Position numbers and translations under genes: made by a program. From assembly GCF_003315035.1 (NCBI RefSeq), contig NZ_QNRE01000013.1, forward strand, positions 62,001 to 126,000: DNA of 64,000 bases, in the 5' to 3' direction. The notes beneath the pieces are model-generated. The model saw only the letters and a list, made by a program, of their open reading frames with translations. It did no database searches and had not been told where the DNA came from. Origin of the DNA: Nocardia puris (GTDB lineage Bacteria > Actinomycetota > Actinomycetes > Mycobacteriales > Mycobacteriaceae). Positions 52,901-61,900 of the stretch are shown here, one piece after another. Every line of letters begins with the position of its first letter. Position 1 is the first letter of the stretch.

Positions 52901-55900
52901 GCGCGAGGGCGAGGTTCTGGAACGACAGGCCCACCTGGAACAGCGGGTGCCGCGCGGTGGAACGCGCCGGGTTGAGCACTTCCACCAGGCGCTCGAACGG
53001 GATGTCGGCGTGAGCGAAGGCGCGCAGGTCGGAATCGCGTTGGCGGGACAGGAGTTCGGTGAAATCGGCGTCGTGATCCACGTGAGTGCGGAAGACCAGG
53101 GTGTTGACGAACATACCGATCAGGTCGTCCAGCACGGCGTCACCGCGACCCGCGACGGGGGTGCCGACCGCGATGTCGTCGGTGCCGGACAGTTCCGCGA
53201 GCAACACCGCGAGGGCGGTGTGCACGACCATGAACAGCGTAGCGCCGTGCGCCCGGGCGAGATCCGAGAGCGCGGCGTGTGTGGCGGCGTCGACGCGCAG
53301 CGGCACCTGCCCGCCCGCGAAGGACTGCACCGCCGGACGCGGGCGATCCCTGGGCAGTTCCAGCTGATCGGGCAGCCCGGCGAGGGCGTCCCGCCAGTAC
53401 GCGAGCTGAGCGGCAGCGGCGGAATCGGGATCGTTCTCGTCGCCGAGGACCACGCGCTGCCACAGGGTGTAGTCGGCGTACTGCACCGGCAGCGGAGACC
53501 ACGCCGGTGCGCGCCCTTGGGTCCGCGCCAGATAGGCGGTGGCCAGATCGCGGACGAGCGGGCCGCCGGAGAAGCCGTCGGCGCTGATGTGGTGTACCAC
53601 CAGCGCGAGCACGTACTCGCCGTCGGTCACACCGAACAGCACGGCGCGCAACGGGACCGCGTCCGTGACGTCGAAGGTGGTCGAAACAACCTCGGCCACC
53701 GCCGATTCCACGTTCTCAGCTTGTGCTACTTCGAGCGTCGGCACGTCGCGGTGCTCGATCGGCAGCACGACCTGCACCGGCCCGTCCGCACGCTGCGGAT
53801 ACACGGTGCGCAGGATCTCGTGGCGGGTCACGAGATCGGTGAAGGCGGCGCGCATCGCGTCCACGTCCAGATCGCCGGTGAGCCGGAGGGCGACGGGGAT
53901 GGTGTAGGCCGTCGAGGTGGTGTCGAACCGGTTGAGGAACCACATCCGCTGCTGCGCGGGCGAGAGCGGAATGTCTTGCGGCCGTGGGCCCGCGACGAGT
54001 GCCGGGCGGTTCTCGGCTCCTGGTGCGGCCGCGAGTTCGCGGGCACAGGCGGCCACGGTGGGCGCGGTGAACAGGACGCGCACCGGGACGCGGGTGTCGA
54101 GCGCGGCGCCGAGCCGGGCGGTGACGCGGGTGGCCAGCAGCGAATTGCCGCCGAGGTCGAAGAAGTTGTCGTCGGCGCCGACGCGCTCGACGCCCAGCAC
54201 CTCGGCGAAGACCTCGGCCACCAGGTGTTCGGCGGTGGACGAGGGTTCCCGATAGGCGCGCGCCGCGAATTCCGGTGCGGGCAGGGCCTTTCGGTCGAGT
54301 TTGCCCACCGGAGTCAGCGGGAGCGCGTCGAGGACGACGATCGCGGACGGAACCATGTGCGCCGGAAGTGCGCGCGCCGCCCATTCGGTGAGCACGTCGG
54401 CGTTCAGATCGGAGCCGGTCACATAGGAGACGAGTGCCGTTGCCCCGCTGGCATTCTCACGCCCGATGGTGACGGCGATGTCGACACCGGGATGCGCGAC
54501 GAGGACGGCGTCGATCTCGCCGAGTTCGATGCGGTAACCGCGGATCTTGACCTGGAAGTCCGTGCGGCCCAGGTATTCCAACTCCGGTCCGGCGGGCGTC
54601 TCGAGCCACCGGACCAGATCGCCCGTGCGATACATGCGCTCGCCAGGCCTCCCCCAGGCGTCGGCGACGAAGCGCTCCGCGCTGAGAACCGAGCGCGCGT
54701 GGTAGCCGCGGGCCAGCGCGGGACCGGAGAGGTACAGCTCGCCGGTGACGCCGACCGGCACGGGGTGCAGGCGGCTGTCGAGCACGGTCGCGCGCAGGCC
54801 GGGCACCGGGCGGCCGATCGTGATCCGTTGCCCCACGGTCAGAGTCGTGTAGGTCGCGCCGACCGTGGTCTCGGTGGGGCCGTATCCGTTGACGAATCGG
54901 CGGCCGGGCGCCCACTTCTCGAGGAGTTCGGGGGTGGTGGCCTCGCCGCCGGCGGAGACGACTTCCAGGTGGTCGAGGTGCGCGGGGTCGAGGGTGCCGA
55001 GCAGCGTCGGCGTGATGATCGTGTGGGTCACCCGCTCCGTGCGGAGGAGGTCGTGCAGTTCCGCACCGCCGACGATATCGGGGTCCGCGACGACCACGGT
55101 GGCCCCGGCGTGGAACGCGGTGACCAGCTCTTCGACGGACTGATCGAAGCCCGGCGAGCACACGTGCAGCATGCGGTGGTGCTTGCGCAGCCCGAGTAGG
55201 CCGGTGGAATGTGCGACGAGGGAGGACAATCCGGCATGAGTGACGGTCACGCCCTTGGGGAGTCCCGTCGAGCCGGATGTGTAGATCACGTAGGCGGCGT
55301 GCGAGATACGCAGTGGTGCGAGGCGATCCGCGTCGGTGATCGGCTCGTCCGAACGGGTAGCGCACACGTCGGTCAGGGCGGGATCGTCGAGCGTCAGCCA
55401 GGTGACCGCGCCGGACAGGCCGGGCGCGTGCTCGGCGACAGTGAGCCCGAGCGCCGCGCCGGAGTCCTCGACCAGGTAGCGCACCCGTTCGGCGGGGTGG
55501 GACGGGTCGATCGGCAGGTACGCCGCGCCGGTTTTGGCGACCGCCCATATCGCGACGATCATCTCGTACGAGCGGCGCAGGGCCAGTGCGACCACGGTTT
55601 CGGGACCGGCGCCGCGCGCGATCAGGACGCGGGCCAGTCGCGAGGACCGGGCGTCGAGCTCACCGTAGGCGTATTCGCGACCGGCGGCGCGCACCGCTGT
55701 GCGGTCGCGTCCGAATTCCACACCGTGGCAGAGCAATTCCGGCAGCGTCGCGGCGGGCGGAGGTGTGCCGCCGTTCTGCCGGGTCAGCTGTTCGTGCTCG
55801 TCGCCGACGAGGACCGGCAGGTCTCCGACGGGAGTCTCCGGGTTCTCCACCACCGCGCCGAGCAGGCGCAGGAAGCGGCGCACGAGAAGATCGGCACCCG

Positions 55901-58900
55901 CGTCGTCGAAAATGTCACGCGAGAAGGACATCTCGCCGTGCCCCGCTTCCGGCAGCGCCATCGCCAGATCGGCGGCCGCGTCGGGCGGTATCCGGTACGA
56001 GAGCGACACCTGGAACAACGGATGCCCGCCTGGTGCCCGTGTCGCCCCCGCCAGGTCGACCAGATCCTCGAACGGGATGTCCGCGTGCGCGACGGCGTCG
56101 AATTCCGTGCGGTGCGCCTCGCCGAGATGATCGAGGAAGCCCGCCGCGCGATCCACCTTGCTGCGCAACACCAGTTCGGCGTGCACCCCGCCCGGCACGG
56201 GCGTGCCGATCGCCAGATCGTCGGAGCCGGTCAGCCGTGCCAGCAGCACCGCGAGCGCGGTGCGCGCGACCGCGAATCGGGTGACGCCCGCGCGGTCGGC
56301 CAGCGAGTGGACTCCATCGCGGATCGTTTCCGGGACGGTGAATTCCAGGCGACCGCGAGGCGTGTTCTGTCGAATGTGCTGATGCTCGACCGGCTCCGGG
56401 TATACGACGTGGCCATCGACTCGGCCCGAGATTCCCGACAGGTCGAGGCGTTCCGGTAACCCTGCCAACGCCGTGCGCCAGTAGCGCGACCGCGTGAGCG
56501 GATCGCCCGCGTCGGTGGTTTGCAGCAGCGCGATCTCCGCCGCGGCCCGGTCGGCGTCCGCGACGAGGTCGCCGAGCACGCGCCGCAGGCGGGCGGCCAC
56601 GGCGCGCGCGGCCTCCTCGGACACCAGGTCGCGGCGGTACTTCACCTGCACCACCAGCGTCTCGTTCAGGAACACGAGCACGGTGATCGGGTAGTGCGTG
56701 TGGTCCGAACCGCGCAGGTCGTCGATGCGCAGGCCGTCGAGCGCGCCGCTCGCGTGCCGCAGCCCTTCCTCGTCCACCGGGTAGGACTCGAAAACCAGCA
56801 TGGTGTCGAACAATTCGCCCAGGCCGGTCACGCGCTGGATGGCGTCCAGGCCCAGGTGGTGGTGGTCGAGCAGTGACGCCTGCTCGACTTGCAGCTCGTC
56901 CACCAGGTCGCGGGCGGTCTTGTCCGGTGCGAACCGCACGCGCACCGGGATGGCGTCCACGAACAGGCCGATCATGTCGCCGACGCCGTCGAGCTGGGCG
57001 GGCCTGCCGGAGATGGTGGCGCCGAACACCACGTCGTCGCGCCCGGTCGCCCCCGCCAGGACCAGGCCCCAAGCCGCCTGCACGACGGTATTCGGGGTGA
57101 CCTCGGCGGCGGAAGCGTAGGTGGTCAGCGCCGAAGTCTCGGTGTCGCTCAGCGCGAATTCGCAGAGGCCGAAACCGTCGCCGGTGGGCGCGGGCCAGGT
57201 GAGTTCCGGACCGAGCAAGGTCGGGCTCACGTCGCTGAGCACCGTCAACCAGGCCGCCCGCGCCGCCTCCCGGTCCTGGCGGGCGAGCCAGCGCAGGTAG
57301 TCGCGGTAGGGCCGCACGGCGGGCAGCGGCACGGTGTCGCCGCCGGTGGCGTACAGGACCAGCAGCTCCTTCATGAGCAGCGGCATGGACCAGCCGTCGA
57401 GCAGGATGTGATGACCGGTCAGCACCAGGTGCGCGCAGCCGGGACCGGTGGTGTACAGCGTGAACCGCAGCAGGGGGGCCACAGCTGGGTCGAAGCCGCG
57501 CCGCTGTTCGGCGACGAGCAGACCGGGCAGCTCGGCCTCCTCGACCTCGCCGACCACGCGCCACGGCACCGCCACGCGGTCCGCGATCACCTGCACCTGG
57601 CTGCCGTCGGCGGCGGTCACGAACGCGGCGCGCAGATTGGCGTGCCGGTCGAGGATGGTCTGCGCGGCCCGGCGCAATCGGTCGACATCGAGGTCGCCGC
57701 GCAGGCGCGCCGCGAGCTGGATGACGTAGGCGTCGACGGAACCGTCCAGCAGTTCCATGAGAACCCGCAGCGAGCCCTGGAGCGGCGAGAGCGGGAGCAC
57801 ATCGGCCAGCTCGCCGTACACCCGCCGCCAGCCGTCCAGCTCGGTCTGACCGGTCCGCACCAACGGCACGTCCGACGGGGTGAGACCGCCCGCCTCCGGG
57901 TGGTCCAAGTGGGCGGCGAGCGCGGCGAGGGCTGCGGTCCACTCGTCGGCCAGCTCGCGGACGTCGGCCTCGGCCAGCAGGTCGCCCGCGTACCGGAAAC
58001 TCGCGTCCAGCACGGTGCCCGCGTCGGTGTCGGCCGCGAGGGCGTTGATGTCGACGACCGTGGACAGCGGCATCGTGCGGGCGTACTCGATCTCGAACTC
58101 GCCCAATTCGGCTGTCGGCAGCCAACTTCCGTCGCCGACCTCGCCGGTGGAGGTGCGGCCCAGGTAGTTGAAGCCGATCTGACCGATGTCGCCCGCGAGC
58201 GCGTCGGCCGCGGCGGGGTGCAGAGCGCGCAGCATGCCGAAGCCGATGCCCTTGTCCGGCACGGCGATCAACTGTTCCTTGACCGATCGCAGAATCGCGG
58301 CGAGCGCGGCGTCGTCGGCGTCCACAGGGAAGGGAGACAGATCGAGCGAGACGGGGTACACGCTGGTGAACCAGCCGACGGTGCGCGTGAGATCGGCGCC
58401 GGGAACGACCGTTTCTTCCCGCCCGTGACCTTCCAGGCGAAGCCGCGTGACCGGGGTGTCGAGGCCGCGCCGCGCCCGCCACTTCCGCACCGCCAGGGCG
58501 AGCGCCGCCAGCAGGCCGTCGTGCACACCGCCGCGATAGCGAGCGGGCAGCGCCCTCAGCAGCGCCTCGCTCACCCCGGCGGGAACGCGGACGGTGAACG
58601 ACCGGACCGTCGCCTCGGTGTCCACGGCGCCGTCGAGCGCGCGAGAGCCGAACAGCGGATCAGGTGTCGCCAATATCCTTTGCCAGTAGTCGATTTCGTC
58701 GGCACGCGCCGGTGCCGCGTCGACCAGGGCGTGCGCCCAGCGCCGCAGGGACGTGCCGACCTCGGGGAGCGAAATCCGCTGCCCCGCAGCGTGTTGTGCC
58801 CACGCCGTCACGAGATCGGGGATCACGATCCGCCAGGACACGCCGTCGATCGCGTAGTGGTGCGCCGCAATCGCGAGCACGTCGCGGCCGCCGGGTCTGC

Positions 58901-61900
58901 GCACCCAGGCGCAGGCGATCATGCGACCGGCTGCGGGGTCGAGGGTGGACAGCGCGGAATCCATTGCCGCGCCGCCGATATCGGAGGACACTTCTCGGGC
59001 CCACGCACCCGGCTCCTGCACAGCATCCACGTCCCCGACCCCGATCGGTGCCGGTGTCGTCGAGTCGCCACGAGCAGCGCGCGGTGGAGCGGACGGGACC
59101 TCGAGCTCCGAAACCAGTGCGTCCACATCGACCGCACCGACAGGCTGAACCTCGAACCGCCACCGCCCGTCCTCATTCGACACCCGCGCACGCAGGGCGT
59201 CGTGGCGATCGACCACCGCACCGAGCGTGGCGACCAGGCCCGCCCGGTCGATGCCCTCGGGCAGGGCCAGAACCATCGTCTGGGCGAAACGGTTGTGCAC
59301 GCCGGTGGCGAGGGATTCGGCGAGGATCGGCGTGAGCGGGACGTCACCGACGCCGCCGCCGGGCAGTTCCGCCAGCACCGTGGCCGCCGTACCGGTCGCG
59401 CCCGCGACCCGGGCGAGCGCGGCGACGGTGCGCTGCTCGAACACATCACGCGCGGTGAAGATCAGACCCGCCGCTTTGGCGCGCGACACCAGCTGGATGG
59501 ACAGGATGCTGTCGCCGCCGATCGCGAAGAACGAATCGTCCACCCCCACCTCGGGCAGGCCGAGCACCTTGGCGAACAGTTCGACCAGCCGAGCCTCGAC
59601 CGGGTTCAGCGGCGCACGCGACGAGGTCGTCTCGAAGACCGGCTCCGGCAACGCTTTTCGATCAACCTTGCCGTTGGTGGTCAGCGGCAGCGCGGCCAGC
59701 ACAACGACCGCCGCAGGCACCATGTGCGCGGGTAGCACGGCGGCGGCGTGCTCGGTGAGCGCGGCGGTCTCCACGGTCCGGCCCGGTGTGGCGACCACGT
59801 ACGACACCAGCGCCGTCGCACCGGAAGTCGTCGCGCGGGCCACGGTTACGGCGGTGGCGACATCGGCGTGCGCGGTGAGCACGGCATCGATCTCCCCGAG
59901 TTCGACGCGGAATCCCCGCACCTTCACCTGCTCGTCGCCGCGACCGACGTACTCGAGCGCGCGCCGGCCCGGCGCCGCCGAGCGCCAGCGGACGATATCG
60001 CCGGTGCGGTACATCCGCGCACCCGGCGCGCCCCAGGGGTCGGCGACGAACCGCTGCGCGGTCAGGCCGGAGCGGTGCCGGTAGCCGCGCGCCAGCCCAC
60101 CGCCCGCCAGATACAACTCGCCCGCGACACCCGGCGGCACCGGCTTCAGCCGCGCGTCGAGCACCAGCGCCGACATGCCGCGCACCGGTTCACCCACCGT
60201 GATCGGCTGTCCGGCAACGAGTTCGGCGTAGGAGGAGATGATCGTGGTCTCGGTGGGCCCGTAACCGTTGAGGTAGCGGCGGCCGGGCTGCCAGGCCGCG
60301 AGCAGGTCCGGCGTGGTGACATCGCCACCCACCGACAGCACTTCGAGCGCGTCGAGCCCGGCGGGGTCGACGGTGCCGAGCACGGCCGGGGTGATGATCG
60401 CGTGCGTGACGGCCTCCGCGCGCAGCAGCTCGCCGAGTTCCCCGCCACCCGCCACCTGCGGCGGCACCACCACCAACGTCGCGCCGGAGGCCAACGCGCA
60501 CAACCACTCCAGCACCGAGGGATCGAAACTCGGCGCGCAGATGTGCAGCATCCGGTGCTCGGCAGTGATCCCGTAGCGGCGTACCGCCTCGTCCAGCAGA
60601 CCGCCCAGGCCGGCGTGGGTGACCGTCACGCCCTTGGGCACACCGGTCGATCCGGAGGTGTAAATGACGTAGGCCGGGTTCGACATACGCAGCGGCGCAC
60701 GGCGATCCGCGTCGGTGACGGGAGCGTCCGAGTAGGCGGCGCAGGCCTGGTCGGTGGCCGGATCGTCCAGCACCAGCCAGTCGATATCGCGCGGCAGGCG
60801 GTCGGCGTACTCGGCGACGGTGATGCCCAGCGCCGCACCCGAGTCGATCACCATGTGCCGCAGGCGATCCGCAGGGTAGCCGGGGTCGAGCGGAATATGC
60901 GCGCCGCCGGCCTTGGCGACAGCCACTACCGAAGCCACCATGTCGTAGGAGCGGGGCAACGCCACGGCGACCAGCCGCTCCGGACCGATACCGCGATCGA
61001 TCAGCAGGCGCGCCACTCGCGAAGTGACCGAGTCGAGTTCGCCGTAGGTGACCGACCGGTCGAGGTATCTCACGGCGACGCGGTCGCGGCCGAAGGCGAC
61101 ACCTCGGACCAGGAGATCCGGCAGCAGGCCCGTGGCCATCACGTCGTCCGGGGCGACCGAGGTGAGTTCGGCGAACTCGATATCGGCCAGCAGGGGCAGG
61201 TCGCCGAGAGGCGTCCGAGGGGCCGCGACGGCCGCGCCGAGCAGACGCAGGAAGCGCTGGGCGAACACCGCCACGGTGCTCGCCTCGAACAGGTCGCGGT
61301 CGTAGGTGAGCCGCGCGGCGACACCGGATTCGGTCTCGCGGACGTGCAGGGACAGGTCGAACGCGCTCGCCGCCAACGGGATTCGCTCCCCGGACGACAC
61401 CATGACCCGCGCCAGAGGGTGACGGGGGCCGTGCGGCTCGTGGCCGAGCAGCCGCAGCACCTCGGCGAGCGGCAGGTCGGCGTTCGCGAAGGCTTGCCGG
61501 ACAACCTCGTCCGCACGCGCGAGCAAATCGGCCATCGAAACATCACCGCGCACATCGGTGCGCAGGATCAGGCTGTCCTCGGCGTCCGACGTCTCCGGGC
61601 CGGGGGCGAGCGCGGCGATCGCGATGTCCCCGGCCCCGGATAGTCGCGCCAGCAGCGCGGCGAATGCCGCGTACGCGACGGTGAAGACGGTGGTGTCGTG
61701 GGAGCGCGCCAGTTGTTCGAGTGCGTGATCGACGGGGAAGTCGAAGGAGCCCGTGGACGCCGACATCGGCGAAATCTGGTGATCTACCGGAAGATTCAGC
61801 TCGACGGGCAGGCCGTCGAGCACCGAGCGCCAGTATCGGGTCCGGCTCAGCACATCCCCGCGCCGGTCCAGCGCGGCGTCCACTTCGGCGGGCGTGCGCT

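Noticed and set aside
51192..55199. A 1335-codon plus-strand open frame antisense to the NRPS
   Set aside because: Composition (long Arg/Gly/His/Val stretches, no domain) is that of a shadow of the GC-rich NRPS reading frame; the opposite strand encodes C-A-T domains with all motifs.
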